NCBI GenBank assembly: GCA_019359675.1 | Contig: JAHHGX010000012.1 | Span: forward strand, 1-64,000 | Direction: 5' to 3' | Origin: Calothrix sp. FI2-JRJ7 | Lineage (GTDB): Bacteria; Cyanobacteriota; Cyanobacteriia; Cyanobacteriales; Nostocaceae | Length of the DNA: 64,000 bases | Shown: one piece after another, positions 45,605 to 54,861 of the stretch | How the letters are laid out: each line of letters starts with the position of its first letter | How positions within the stretch are numbered: the first letter of the stretch is position 1 | Notes under the pieces: model-generated | What the model was told of the DNA's origin: nothing | Seen by the model: the letters and a program-made list of their open reading frames with translations, nothing else | The model's database searches: none | Program-made: the position numbers and the translations under genes

Positions 45605-46642
45605 TTAGTGCAGTTGAATTGTCTGTGGGTTATCAAACATGTGGATGGTATCGACAAAGCGAGCCGTTTTCGACTGGCTGGAAATTACTAAGCTTTGAGT
45701 TCTAGCACCACCGTGGAAGAAGCGAACACCTTCCATTAAGACTCCAGGAGTAATACCGCAAGCGGCAAACAATACGTTTTGACCCGAAGCCAACTCGTTA
45801 GTATCGTAAACTCTGTCAGCATCAGTGATACCCATCTCATTGAGTCGGGCAAGGTTGCCTTCTCTGCTTTCGCCAATTAAACCAGTTTGAACAACTTCTG
45901 GGTCATAAATTAACTGTCCTTGGAAGTGTCCACCTAGGCAACGCATTGCAGCAGCGGAAATTACACCTTCAGGCGCCGCACCAATACCCATAAGCGCGTG
46001 GATGTTCGTTCCAGCGAAACCGCAGGAAATAGCAGCAGAAACGTCACCATCGCTGATGAGTCGAACTCTGGCGCCAGCTGTACGAATTTCCTGGATTAAT
46101 TCTTTGTGACGCGGACGGTCCATAACAACCACTACTAATTCCTCGACCGAACGGTTCAAACATTCAGATAGGATTTTAAGGTTTTGGGTGGCAGACTTAT
46201 TGATATCTACATGACCTTTTGCTTGAGGAGGTGCAGCCAACTTCTTCATATAAAAGTCAGGAGCAGCAAACAAACCGCCTTTTTCTGAGATTGCCAATAC
46301 AGCCATCGAGCCATTTTGACCATAGGCAACAAGGTTAGTACCTTCACATGGGTCAACGGCGATGTCAATCTCAACTAGTTCATCAGGGTTACAGAAATCT
46401 TTTGCATCTGCACGAGTACAAATACCGACTTCCTCACCGATATAAAGCATCGGCGCCTCGTCGCGTTCTCCTTCCCCAATTACAATGCGTCCACGCATGT
46501 AAATTTTGTTCATACGTTCACGCATTGCTTCTACTGCTACTTGGTCAGCAGTATTCTTTTCACCCTTACCCATCCAGCGTGAGGAAGCGATAGCCGCTTG
46601 CTCAACTACTTCGATAATCTCTAACCCAAGAGTATTTTCCAC
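45605..46642 (-). CDS. glpX: Class II fructose-1,6-/sedoheptulose-1,7-bisphosphatase
   Basis: 345 residues starting at GTG 46642. The frame reaches ATG 46684, but homologues begin at this residue with [20 protein letters not shown] and length favours the shorter form. [20 protein letters not shown] and [18 protein letters not shown] are the metal and substrate motifs. In cyanobacteria this bifunctional enzyme serves the Calvin cycle. It lies immediately upstream of hemA. The sequence is intact. Confidence 0.95.
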   Translation of the reverse strand: MENTLGLEIIEVVEQAAIASSRWMGKGEKNTADQVAVEAMRERMNKIYMRGRIVIGEGERDEAPMLYIGEEVGICTRADAKDFCNPDELVEIDIAVDPCEGTNLVAYGQNGSMAVLAISEKGGLFAAPDFYMKKLAAPPQAKGHVDINKSATQNLKILSECLNRSVEELVVVVMDRPRHKELIQEIRTAGARVRLISDGDVSAAISCGFAGTNIHALMGIGAAPEGVISAAAMRCLGGHFQGQLIYDPEVVQTGLIGESREGNLARLNEMGITDADRVYDTNELASGQNVLFAACGITPGVLMEGVRFFHGGARTQSLVISSQSKTARFVDTIHMFDNPQTIQLH

Positions 46643-47043
46643 AGAGTCTGCCCTCTCAATTGCTTGAATTCGCGGTGTTTGCAACAGCCGTTTCCAAGTC
46701 TACCAAAGGGCGGATACTACAATAAACTAGTCTTTGCCCTGACTTGATTAATTTTTACTGCTTTTCTTCGCTTAACAAACAACGTTTACGTCAAAAAACA
46801 TTTGTTCTATCATTTATCATTGTAGTTATTTTTACCTTACACTTACAAGCTTTTTCCAAGTTTCCTTGTTTTTACATTATAGAAATCTCTATGATTAGAG
46901 AATCTAAGATAATTATTTTTTATTATTTTACAAGCATTAAAGCTTTATAAGCATTTTAACTTATAATTAAATGTAGGCGTTTCGGCACCATTAATTTCAA
47001 TTGTAATTTTTAAACTTAGGACGTAAGTGTTTATACTGTTGTT
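46643..47043. other. Intergenic region between glpX and glutaredoxin
   Basis: About 400 bp, A+T-rich, no credible gene. It must hold the divergent promoters of glpX and grx. Confidence 0.45.
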
Positions 47044-47364
47044 ATGCAAAATTTGATAAATTCACTTCTTGGGCGCCATCCTGAAAAAATAAAAGCAAAT
47101 GTTGAAATTTACACCTGGCAAACCTGTCCTTATTGTATACGCGCCAAAATGCTGCTGTGGTGGAAAGGAGTGGAATTTACGGAGTATAAAATAGACGGTT
47201 CGGAAGAAAAACGCGCATTAATGGCAGAACGAGCAAATGGGCGCCGGAGTGTCCCGCAAATTTTTGTAAACAATCAACACATCGGCGGATGTGATGATAT
47301 GTATAAGCTAGATACTCAAGGTCAACTCGACCAGCTATTAAGTCAAGAGGCAATAGCGGGATAA
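47044..47364 (+). CDS. grxC: Glutaredoxin (GrxC-type)
   Basis: 106 residues. Dithiol active site TCPYC at 27-31, GRRSVPQIFVNNQHIGGCDD supplies the cis-Pro (SVP) and glutathione-binding GG. Reduces disulfides with glutathione in the cytosol. The length is slightly above the usual 80-90 because of about 18 N-terminal residues before the fold. Repeats follow the stop codon. Confidence 0.93.
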   Translation: MQNLINSLLGRHPEKIKANVEIYTWQTCPYCIRAKMLLWWKGVEFTEYKIDGSEEKRALMAERANGRRSVPQIFVNNQHIGGCDDMYKLDTQGQLDQLLSQEAIAG

Positions 47365-47377
47365 TTTTTGGTTTGTC

Positions 47378-47475
47378 ATACTGAGGAACGTTAACGCAGT
47401 TTTCCCGCAGGGTAGCATCTTAATATGTCATGCTGAGGAACGTTAACGCAGTTTTCTCGCAGGGTAGCATCTTAA
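47378..47475. repeat. Two tandem GTCAT(A/G)CTGAGGAACG repeats
   Basis: Two copies of about 54 bp, starting at 47378 and 47429, read GTCAT(A/G)CTGAGGAACGTTAA through GGGTAGCATCTTAA. Related copies are at 16958 and 28238. Confidence 0.85.
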
Positions 47476-47497
47476 AAATTCTGACGTGATATCACAA

Positions 47498-48070
47498 TTA
47501 AGGAAAAATAGAAGATAAATCGAGAGAAGAAGACGCTAGTGGCAAGTCAACTGATTGGTTTGCCAGGAAAATGCGTTTAAAACGATAACCAAAATTACCT
47601 TGGGAATCTTGGTAAGGTTCGCTGTATGCTTCTAATTGATTTGCAACGACATTGAATATCCAATAATGAGGTATTCCAGCTTCAGCATACAAAGGCATTT
47701 TTACATCACGGTCATAATCCAAAGATGAATCAGCTATTTCAACCACTAGAAATACGTCTTCTGGTGTAGGGTGTGCGGATAAGTAATGATCTGGTGCTAA
47801 ACGGGCAATAGCAAAATCAGGTTCAGGCTCGCTAGAGTCAGGTAGAGTAATAGGGTCTTGGCATCGTAACTCAGCTTTACTAGCAACTAATGGCGCCAAT
47901 TCTCGAATTAAATTACTACAACAAACTGTATGTGGTTTTCCTTTTGCTGCCATCCGTACTAGTTCCCCACGAATAAGTTCGACACGTTCGTCTTCATGAA
48001 AAAAGCCAATTTCGATTAAATGATGATATTCATCCAGAGTAAAGCGCCGCGTTACTACATTACTTAACAT
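47498..48070 (-). CDS. Uma2 family (DUF820) restriction-endonuclease-fold protein
   Basis: 190 residues. Opens TRRFTLDEYHHLIEIGFFHE, then EDERVELIRGELVRMAAKG, PEPDFAIARL with the family Asp, and VFLVVEIADSSLDYDRDVKM, which contains the E of the PD-(D/E)XK-type site and a nearby Lys. YAEAGIPHYWIFNV is the other hallmark. Homologous to, but quite different from, the member at 17413-17982. Function unknown; nuclease fold by family knowledge. Confidence 0.9.
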   Translation of the reverse strand: MLSNVVTRRFTLDEYHHLIEIGFFHEDERVELIRGELVRMAAKGKPHTVCCSNLIRELAPLVASKAELRCQDPITLPDSSEPEPDFAIARLAPDHYLSAHPTPEDVFLVVEIADSSLDYDRDVKMPLYAEAGIPHYWIFNVVANQLEAYSEPYQDSQGNFGYRFKRIFLANQSVDLPLASSSLDLSSIFP

Positions 48071-48140
48071 AATTTTTTACAAAAATAAGGTTTATACTTA
48101 TATTCTATTCTGACAAACTATGAGAGCAAAAATCGCACTA

Positions 48141-48332
48141 TCATTTCCACTCAGCCTTATCCCAACTGGTAGTATCACAATCATCAAGTAAAATGTCATC
48201 TTTTTGATCAGCCATTTGAGTAAAAGCTTCATTCCAGCCAACGCGCGCTTCGGACACCGGATTAATACTTAAATGGTTGCCACGCGAACTAGACAATAGC
48301 GTTAATAATTCAGATTTTGATAAAATTGACAT
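48141..48332 (-). pseudogene. C-terminal remnant of a MazE/AbrB-like antitoxin
   Basis: 63-residue frame. The part from HLSINPVSEARVGWNEAFTQ to DDCDTTSWDKAEWK matches the C-terminal toxin-binding tail of cyanobacterial AbrB/MazE-type antitoxins (pattern PR-GW-EAF ... TSWD-EEW). The N-terminal DNA-binding strand domain is missing, and the frame begins within the end of the upstream gene. No partner toxin follows. Probably a remnant, although expression as a short protein cannot be excluded. Confidence 0.55.
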
Positions 48333-49081
48333 ATGGTGGAGCTAATACTCTTAAGTTTTTCCATTTGATTAATTACAAAAGTTTCTCTATTTTCTAAAAT
48401 ATCTATTGCATAAATAGAATTAGGAGGTAGTAAATACCAAGCTGCTGGAATAGCTTCGAGTAGCCACCAATCAAATAATTTACGTCTTCCTTGTGAGCCA
48501 GGAAACATTGCATAGCCTTCTAGACAATCATCTACAATTTCTATCAAAGCTTCTAATGACTCATTAAAATCAAGTGTTTTAATTGCATTACTATAAACAT
48601 CCAGAGCTTCCTGCCAAATTTGAAAGCTTGTTAATTTACTACCGTAAAAATTATAATTTTTTTTGATATCTCCGATTATACTATCACTTTCATCTTGATA
48701 ATTAAAGTTAATAGACTCAGTAGATTCTTGGTTTAAATTTAATATATTTTCAGAAATTTTTAATATCCATAAATTTATCCGCTTAATTGTCTTTTCATGA
48801 ATTGAACAACTTGGTTGATAATACTTGACAGTTGGCTCTACTACTAAAGCTAGTATTAATGCCATCCAGACATAACGAAGGTGAGTTAAGGTTTGATTAT
48901 TATCTTTATATATTTCCAGAATTTCATCTATGGCATGTGAGAGTGAAGTTATTTTCTCTGTTTCTGGTTCGTAAAGCTCTTCATAGTGTTGGCACCAGAC
49001 TTTTTTGATTACACGTTGGAAGGAGTCAGGCATATTGTATAAAAATTGTTTTTTTTCAAAACTGCTCAATTCCAAAGTCAT
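48302..49081 (-). CDS. Uncharacterised protein, candidate immunity protein
   Basis: 259 residues, soluble and mainly helical, with acidic patches and a few hydrophobic stretches (WMALILALVVEPTVKYY). I do not recognise a domain. It starts 25 bp downstream of a deaminase-toxin reading frame on the same strand. In polymorphic toxin loci the gene directly after a toxin domain usually encodes its immunity protein, so that role is the best inference. Its sequence is intact although the toxin frame is broken. Confidence 0.5.
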   Translation of the reverse strand: MTLELSSFEKKQFLYNMPDSFQRVIKKVWCQHYEELYEPETEKITSLSHAIDEILEIYKDNNQTLTHLRYVWMALILALVVEPTVKYYQPSCSIHEKTIKRINLWILKISENILNLNQESTESINFNYQDESDSIIGDIKKNYNFYGSKLTSFQIWQEALDVYSNAIKTLDFNESLEALIEIVDDCLEGYAMFPGSQGRRKLFDWWLLEAIPAAWYLLPPNSIYAIDILENRETFVINQMEKLKSISSTICQFYQNLNY

Positions 49082-49106
49082 AAGCTTAATTTGAACCTCT
49101 ATATCT

Positions 49107-49550
49107 TTAGAATTCAGGTGGGAATGGGTAGTCCCAAAAAACTTGTATAGTTATTTGCGGAAACTTATTCTCGAACTGCCGCAAAACGGTACTACAACTT
49201 TCACACGGTTGAAACTCTGTATAAAGGTAAAGTTTACCCTCTACTTGAAGATGGTAAAACATCTCTAAAGTATTAGCAATTTCTGATATCACCTTATACT
49301 CGGCATCGGTATCCATAACTCGTTGTGTTCGAGAGTCAATAGCGGGTTCAAACTGTCCTCCTGCTGATTTTGGCTTCGGTATTTTGGGAATAGGACTTTT
49401 GTTACCACCCTTGGATGTCGCACCAGCACAAAATGATACATCTCCCTCAATTTATAATTCAGCAATTGCAACGTTGCTTTTGCCAACTGGCTTTCCTGGG
49501 TATCGTTCCCGAATTAAGGCGGCGCCAGTTCTTAAATCATCTATCCTCAA
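49107..49550 (-). pseudogene. Nucleic-acid/nucleotide deaminase toxin domain, one in-frame stop
   Basis: Read from TTG 49550, the frame gives RIDDLRTGAALIRERYPGKP, then GKSNVAIAEL, a TAA at 49454-49452, and onward SAGGQFEPAIDSRTQRVMD, AEYKVISEIANTLEMF and EFQPCESCSTVLRQFENKFP, ending WDYPFPP. PCESC is the zinc-binding half-site of the deaminase superfamily and NVAIAE the typical start strand. It resembles the C-terminal deaminase module of bacterial polymorphic toxins. The single stop and missing N-terminus make it a pseudogene as it stands. The start is uncertain. Confidence 0.7.
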
Positions 49551-49716
49551 AATTCAGTCTCAAGAAGGATAACTTTCTTGGTTTAGTACAATATTCGCTT
49601 CAATGTAGCAAAATTTTGCTTTTAGCCTAATAAATTTAAATTCCTTAACATATTTGTGAGCCAGTACTGTTAGATGGAAAAACTAGATATGATAGAAAAG
49701 TCACAATTCTTAATGA

Positions 49717-51099
49717 ATGTTATCAATGCTGATTTCCCCCTCTGGTTTGTCCAAGGTCAAAGACTCAGTTAAGGAAAAGATTTTCTTCGGCAACGAACCA
49801 AGTGCTGAGTTAATCGCGATTTTAACTGTCTACTTTGTCCAAGGTATCTTGGGGTTGGCGCGCCTTGCCGTCAGCTTCTTTCTCAAAGATGAACTGCGGC
49901 TTAGTCCGGCGCAGGTTTCAGCACTTATGGGTATTGTTGCCTTACCTTGGATAATCAAACCTTTATTTGGCTTTCTTTCTGATGGTTTACCGATATTTGG
50001 CTATCGGCGCCGTCCATACCTAATACTTTCGGGGTTAGTAGGGGCAATGTCTTGGGTGTGGTTAGCAACAATTGTTCACACTCAAATAGCGGCTACTGCT
50101 GCCATAGCACTTGGTTCACTCTCGGTTGCTGTTAGTGATGTAATCGTTGACTCGCTAGTTGTAGAGCGTGCGCGCGGTGAGTCACAAGCAGATGCAGGTT
50201 CGTTACAATCTTTGTGTTGGGGCGCCTCAGCAGTGGGAGGATTAGTCACCGCTTACTTTAGTGGAATGCTTTTACAACATTTGACAACGCGCACGATTTT
50301 TTGGATTACCGCTTCATTCCCGCTTATTGTTTCTTGTGTAGCATGGTTAATTGCTGAATCTCCTGTTAGCAAAGAAAGCATAAAAAACCAGCCAGAGGAC
50401 GATATAATTGATGTCAAGCATCAATTTATACTATTGCGTAAGGCACTTACGCAGAAAAGAATCTGGCTACCTACAGTATTTATATTTCTTTGGCAAGGTA
50501 CACCATCAGCAGATTCTGCATTTTTCTTCTTTACTACTAACGAACTTCACTTTGAACCCGAATTTTTAGGGAGAGTGCGTTTAGTTACAAGTCTTGCATC
50601 GTTAGTAGGTGTATGGATATTTCAGCGCTACTTAAAAACCGTTCCTTTCCGCGTCATCTTTGGTTGGACTATTGTTTTATCAACGATGCTTGGGATGACA
50701 ATGTTACTGCTGGTAACTCATGCCAACCGTGCGTTGGGCATTGATGACCACTGGTTTAGTTTGGGTGATAGTTTAGTGCTAACAGTAATGGGGCAAATAG
50801 CTTACATGCCATTGTTGGTACTTGCAGCAAGGTTATGTCCTCCTGGTATAGAAGCTACTTTCTTTGCATTATTAATGTCTGTAAATAACTTAGCAGGATT
50901 ACTCTCTTATGAATTCGGTGCCGTGTTAATGCACGCGATGGGAATCACAGAAAGTAATTTTGATAACTTACCATTACTAGTATTGATTACTAATTTAAGT
51001 ACTCTGCTACCGTTACCCTTTTTAAATTGGCTACCTGCGGCAGAAAGTCAAAGCGTTGGGGTGGCGCCGTCTACACCTGAAGTAGTAAGAGCGGGTTAA
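49717..51099 (+). CDS. BT1-family folate/biopterin transporter (MFS)
   Basis: 460 residues with about 12 membrane helices. The stretch LSPAQVSALMGIVALPWIIK, then YRRRPYLILSG, and SVAVSDVIVDSLVVERARGE is the signature of the FBT/BT1 carriers; a cyanobacterial member is known to carry folate. ATG at 49717. Its last codons (GCG GGT TAA) coincide with the first unit of a 44-bp tandem duplication. Inner-membrane location, substrate folate or biopterin by homology. Confidence 0.9.
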   Translation: MLSMLISPSGLSKVKDSVKEKIFFGNEPSAELIAILTVYFVQGILGLARLAVSFFLKDELRLSPAQVSALMGIVALPWIIKPLFGFLSDGLPIFGYRRRPYLILSGLVGAMSWVWLATIVHTQIAATAAIALGSLSVAVSDVIVDSLVVERARGESQADAGSLQSLCWGASAVGGLVTAYFSGMLLQHLTTRTIFWITASFPLIVSCVAWLIAESPVSKESIKNQPEDDIIDVKHQFILLRKALTQKRIWLPTVFIFLWQGTPSADSAFFFFTTNELHFEPEFLGRVRLVTSLASLVGVWIFQRYLKTVPFRVIFGWTIVLSTMLGMTMLLLVTHANRALGIDDHWFSLGDSLVLTVMGQIAYMPLLVLAARLCPPGIEATFFALLMSVNNLAGLLSYEFGAVLMHAMGITESNFDNLPLLVLITNLSTLLPLPFLNWLPAAESQSVGVAPSTPEVVRAG

Positions 51100-51179
51100 C
51101 CAAGATATACAACACAACCCAAGGCTCTGTAAGGGCGGGTTAACCGAGATATACAATACAAACCCAAGGCTTTGTAAAC
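51091..51179. repeat. 44-bp tandem duplication at the transporter stop codon
   Basis: GCGGGTTAACC and GATATACAA, then CCCAAGGCT, recur with a 44-base period (51091-51134 and 51135-51179). The copies differ at a few bases. The second copy is followed by AAACCCGCC, complementary to its start, so it may form a hairpin. Confidence 0.9.
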
Positions 51180-51218
51180 CCGCCCCCACGAAATCTTATA
51201 AAAACTAAAATTACTCAC

Positions 51219-52712
51219 ATGCAAGGTTTTCAACTTTACGAACACGCAACAACAATACCAGAACCATCCTACCTCCGTGACGATTGGCAAGGAGGATATC
51301 AATCACTCAAAGAAGAGAATGATTACTGGATAGATAATATAGAAGGAGAAATTCCTCACTCACTACAGGGAACATTATTTAAAAACGGCCCCGGTTTATT
51401 TGAAGTCAACGGGCAAAGAATCCACCACCCCTTCGATGGTGATGGAATGATAAGTAGAATCACTTTCAAAGACGGACGCGCGCATTACAGTAACCGTTTT
51501 GTGCGTACCGAAGGATATGTAAAAGAACAAAAAGCGGGCAAGCTTCTTTATCGGGGAGTTTTTGGAACACAAAAACCCGGTGGATGGCTAGCAAATATAT
51601 TTGACTTCAAGCTAAAAAACATTGCCAACACAAATGTAATTTACTGGGGTGGTAAATTACTCGCACTATGGGAAGCAGCAGAACCACACCTTCTTGACCC
51701 AGCAACTTTAGAAACATTAGGAAGAGAATACTTCAACGGTGTTCTATCAGAAGGTGAAGCTTTTGCCGCACATCCACACTTTGACCCAAGTTGTGCAATG
51801 GACGGTGGCGCCCCATGTATGGTAAATTTCTCCATCAAACCGGGACTTTCCACCACAATTACAGTATTTGAGCTAGACACCACAGGCAAAATCATCAGAA
51901 AACACGCGCATAGCGTACCAGGCTTCTGCTTTATTCACGATTTTGCCATTACAGAAAACTATTGTATATTCTTTCAAAACCCCGTTGCATTTAATCCAAT
52001 ACCCTTTGCTTTAGGAATGCGGGGTGCAGGTGAATGCATTAAATTTGAACCAAATCAACCAACGCGCGCTATCATCATTTCTCGCGACCCCAAAAAAAGG
52101 GAGATGCAAACTTTAGAAATTCAATCGGGTTTTGTATTCCACCACTCAAATGCATTTGAACAAGGTGATGAAATCATAGTTGACTCAATATGCTATGAAT
52201 CATTACCTGAAGTAGAACCCGAAAGTGATTTTCGTCAAGTTGACTTTGATGCGCTCAAACCGGGTCAACTATGGCGTTTCCACCTCAACTTAAAAACCAA
52301 CACTGTAAACCGTGAAGTCATCGAACCTCGTTGCTGCGAATTTCCTAGCTTGCATCCAGACAAAATAGGGCGCCCATACAGATATGTATATATGGGCGCC
52401 GCACATGGACAAACAGGAAACGCACCACTACAAGCATTTGTCAAAGTTGACTTAGAAACAGGAGAAAAACAACTTTGGAGTGCGGCGCCACGCGGTTTTG
52501 CTGGTGAACCAGTATTTGTTCCACGTCCAAACGCTGAAAGTGAAGATGATGGTTGGGTATTAGGGTTAATATACGACTCAGAAAACCACCGTTCAGATAT
52601 AGTGATTTTAGACGCGAAAGACTTGAGTCTTGGCACCGTTGCCAAACTACATCTCAAACATCATGTTCCATATGGTTTACATGGCAACTTTGTAAACTCA
52701 GTCTTTATTTAA
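51219..52712 (+). CDS. Carotenoid oxygenase (RPE65 family)
   Basis: 497 residues, the usual size. The four Fe(II)-binding histidines are in AHPHFDPS (near 187), CFIHDFAIT (near 239), VFHHSNAF (near 308) and YGLHGNF (near 488). Family stretches LFKNGPGLFEVNG, FDGDGMI and RGFAGEPVFVPRP are intact. Members cleave carotenoids or apocarotenoids to aldehydes. Which bond is cut cannot be told from sequence. Separated from the transporter by repeats. Confidence 0.93.
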   Translation: MQGFQLYEHATTIPEPSYLRDDWQGGYQSLKEENDYWIDNIEGEIPHSLQGTLFKNGPGLFEVNGQRIHHPFDGDGMISRITFKDGRAHYSNRFVRTEGYVKEQKAGKLLYRGVFGTQKPGGWLANIFDFKLKNIANTNVIYWGGKLLALWEAAEPHLLDPATLETLGREYFNGVLSEGEAFAAHPHFDPSCAMDGGAPCMVNFSIKPGLSTTITVFELDTTGKIIRKHAHSVPGFCFIHDFAITENYCIFFQNPVAFNPIPFALGMRGAGECIKFEPNQPTRAIIISRDPKKREMQTLEIQSGFVFHHSNAFEQGDEIIVDSICYESLPEVEPESDFRQVDFDALKPGQLWRFHLNLKTNTVNREVIEPRCCEFPSLHPDKIGRPYRYVYMGAAHGQTGNAPLQAFVKVDLETGEKQLWSAAPRGFAGEPVFVPRPNAESEDDGWVLGLIYDSENHRSDIVILDAKDLSLGTVAKLHLKHHVPYGLHGNFVNSVFI

Positions 52713-52769
52713 TCTTGTGGAGCAGGCATCCCTGCCTGCCTCTATATAAATAAAGAAATAAATGCCTCT

Positions 52770-52901
52770 ATGATAAATAAAGAAGTTGATGTTATAAAGC
52801 AGCTATTGTCAGTCTGGAATATTACTAAAGTCGCAATCGGTGAATATGAAAAAGAAGATGAGGATTTAGCCATGCTGGTATCAGAAGAATATAAAAAATA
52901 G
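52770..52901 (+). CDS. Small acidic ORF of 43 residues
   Basis: ATG 52770, stop 52899-52901. The product (MINKEVDVIKQLLSVWNITK, then EKEDEDLAMLVSEEYKK) is helical and acidic. There is no clear ribosome site or homologue. It lies between a GCAGGC/GCCTGC palindrome (about 52722-52739) and the 30-bp GTAGAGACG palindrome, and might be a remnant. Confidence 0.25.
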   Translation: MINKEVDVIKQLLSVWNITKVAIGEYEKEDEDLAMLVSEEYKK

Positions 52902-52910
52902 GAAGAAGGA

Positions 52911-52940
52911 TGTAGAGACGTTACATGTAACGTCTCTACA
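52911..52940. repeat. Perfect 30-bp palindrome with TGTAGAGACG ends
   Basis: TGTAGAGACGTTACA and its exact complement meet with no spacer. It is a compact member of the GTAGAGACG family (see 24044-24095). Confidence 0.95.
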
Positions 52941-52977
52941 GGTACATTTTTAATACAAACTAATTTGTACATAATAT

Positions 52978-53259
52978 ATGGCAATTTACGCGGCAGATGC
53001 AATTACGTTTGACGGCGCCAATGGTCATCGTTACTGGTTTGACGACCCTTTTACTTTTACTGGTATTGCCGAATTTGATAAGAAATTAAGCGGGTTCCCG
53101 GTAGCGATGTTTTTACCTGAACACCGAGCAAGGGAAGAAACACCCTTAGTAATTGGGTTACAAGGAATGTCGGCGCCTTATGGATGAAATGCTTTTATTG
53201 TTCCAAGACTAACTTCTATGGGTATTGCAGTGGCTGACTGGCAACCTTATGTTAAATAA
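52978..53259 (+). pseudogene. Alpha/beta-hydrolase-like pseudogene with one in-frame TGA
   Basis: ATG 52978. The N-terminal 69 residues (AITFDGANGHRYWFDDPF, MFLPEHRAREETPLVIGLQG) match an alpha/beta-hydrolase family that I recall in cyanobacteria. TGA at 53185 stops translation after APYG. The same frame continues as NAFIVPRLTSMGIAVADWQP and ends at 53259, so the catalytic Ser and later parts of the fold are missing. A TGG-to-TGA change plus a downstream deletion would explain it. Confidence 0.7.
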
Positions 53260-53298
53260 CTATATATACAATAAATAAAATATAAAGAAATGAATAAA

Positions 53299-53334
53299 AA
53301 ACACAGATATGTTGTATCATTTGTATCTGTGTTT
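53299..53334. terminator. Hairpin after the hydrolase pseudogene
   Basis: AAACACAGATA and TATCTGTGTTT pair as 11-bp arms around TGTTGTATCATTTG. It could stop transcription into the leader of gdhA. Confidence 0.65.
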
Positions 53335-53507
53335 GCTCATATATGTATCTCTGGTTTTTTGATTGTATAGTTTCCTGGCTCGGCTTATCAAATCCAAAAT
53401 TTGAAAACTGTAACGAATTTTACACAAAATCAATATTTGCTCATAAAAGCGCGATAATAGAGAGATATATATAGACATTCGCCACAATAAAAGGGTTAGG
53501 GGAATAT

Positions 53508-54797
53508 ATGATATCAACGTCTCTGTTGCCCGTTGAAACGCCCACTCCGGCACACATTTGCCCGTTCGACCAAGCTTGTAGCTACCTCGATGCCGCAGCA
53601 AAAGAGTTAAAGCTTGACCAAGGTATTTTAGAAATACTCAGCAATCCGCGTAAAGTTATAACTGTATCGATTCCTATCAAACTAGATAATGGTGATATTA
53701 GAGTTTTTGCAGGACATCGTGTACAGCATTCGGATATTTTGGGACCTTACAAAGGTGGTATTCGTTATCATCCGGCAGTAACTTTACGGGAAGTTTCGGC
53801 TTTAGCAATGTTAATGACTTGGAAATGCGCTTTACTGGGAATACCTTATGGTGGCGCCAAGGGTGGTATTGCTATTGACCCGAAAAAATTTAGTGTCAAT
53901 GAACTCGAACGTATTACGCGACGTTTTATTAGTGAGTTAGTTAAAGATATTGGTCCTAGTGTAGATATACCTGCTCCTGATATGGGAACTTCCGCGCGGG
54001 AAATGGCGTGGATGATGGATACTTACTCGGTAAACGTTGGTCATGCTGTACCTGGTATTGTTACAGGGAAACCGCTTTCTATTGGTGGTTCGCTAGGTAG
54101 AGAAATGGCAACTGGACGCGGTGTAATGATTGTTGTTCGTGAAGCTTTAAAAGATTTGGGTAAATCTTTATTAGGCGCTAAAGTTGTAATTCAAGGTTTT
54201 GGCAATGTTGGTGGCGCCGCAGCAGAGTTGTTACATTTAGAAGGCGCCAAAGTTGTTGCGGTTTCTACAGGTGCAGGAGGAATATATTCAGAAATAGGTT
54301 TAGATATTCCTGCGGTCAAAGCTTATGCTAAGAATAATAAAAGAAGTTTAGTAGGTTATCCGCAAGCGGTATCTGTAAGCAATGCTGAATTATTGACTTT
54401 GCCATGCGATGTATTAATACCCGCAGCGTTAGAAAACCAAATTACTGAAGATAATGTTAACCAAGTTCAAGCGAAGATTATTGCCGAAGCAGCAAATGCA
54501 CCTGTGACGCTAGAAGCGAATAAATATGCCGAAGCGCGCGGTGTTACAGTACTTCCAGATATTTTAGCAAATGCTGGGGGAGTAGTTGTTAGCTATTTGG
54601 AATGGGTACAAGGTTTATCTTATTTATTTTGGGATGAAGAACGAGTTAATCGCGAAATGGAAGAGTTAATGGTGCGGGCATATCAGCAAGTTACACAACA
54701 AGCAAAAAGGCGCCAGATTCCTTTACGGTTAGCAGCGTATACTTTGGGTGTTGGTAGAGTTGCACGCGCGCTAAGTGATAGAGGTTTGTATCCGTAA
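53508..54797 (+). CDS. gdhA: Glutamate dehydrogenase (Glu/Leu/Phe/Val dehydrogenase family)
   Basis: 429 residues. The active-site lysine is in YKGGIRYHP and KCALLGIPYGGAKGGI. The Rossmann fold has VVIQGFGNVGGAAAELL. DILANAGGVVVSYLEWVQ is the family end motif. It links 2-oxoglutarate, ammonium and glutamate. ATG with a GGGGAA site. Specificity for Glu over other amino acids is inferred from family resemblance, not proven. Confidence 0.92.
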   Translation: MISTSLLPVETPTPAHICPFDQACSYLDAAAKELKLDQGILEILSNPRKVITVSIPIKLDNGDIRVFAGHRVQHSDILGPYKGGIRYHPAVTLREVSALAMLMTWKCALLGIPYGGAKGGIAIDPKKFSVNELERITRRFISELVKDIGPSVDIPAPDMGTSAREMAWMMDTYSVNVGHAVPGIVTGKPLSIGGSLGREMATGRGVMIVVREALKDLGKSLLGAKVVIQGFGNVGGAAAELLHLEGAKVVAVSTGAGGIYSEIGLDIPAVKAYAKNNKRSLVGYPQAVSVSNAELLTLPCDVLIPAALENQITEDNVNQVQAKIIAEAANAPVTLEANKYAEARGVTVLPDILANAGGVVVSYLEWVQGLSYLFWDEERVNREMEELMVRAYQQVTQQAKRRQIPLRLAAYTLGVGRVARALSDRGLYP

Positions 54798-54810
54798 CGT
54801 ACATTTGTAT

Positions 54811-54827
54811 GGTGGGCAATGCCCACC
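54811..54827. repeat. GGTGGGCAATGCCCACC palindrome between gdhA and kinase
   Basis: Exact palindrome in the 64-bp gap between convergent genes. A related GATGGGCACTGCCCACC lies at 59328-59344. It may function as a bidirectional terminator. Confidence 0.8.
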
Positions 54828-54861
54828 TTACCACAGAGTCACAGAGAGCGCAGAGGAGGGG

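Noticed and set aside
49289-49486. 65-codon minus-strand frame overlapping the deaminase region
   Set aside because: It is in a different frame; the deaminase motifs on both sides of the TAA at 49454 read in one continuous frame, so no frameshift product is needed.
53185-53187. TGA as selenocysteine codon in the hydrolase frame
   Set aside because: The frame ends soon after without the rest of the fold, no selenocysteine insertion element is apparent, and other nearby genes are broken by TAA and TAG.
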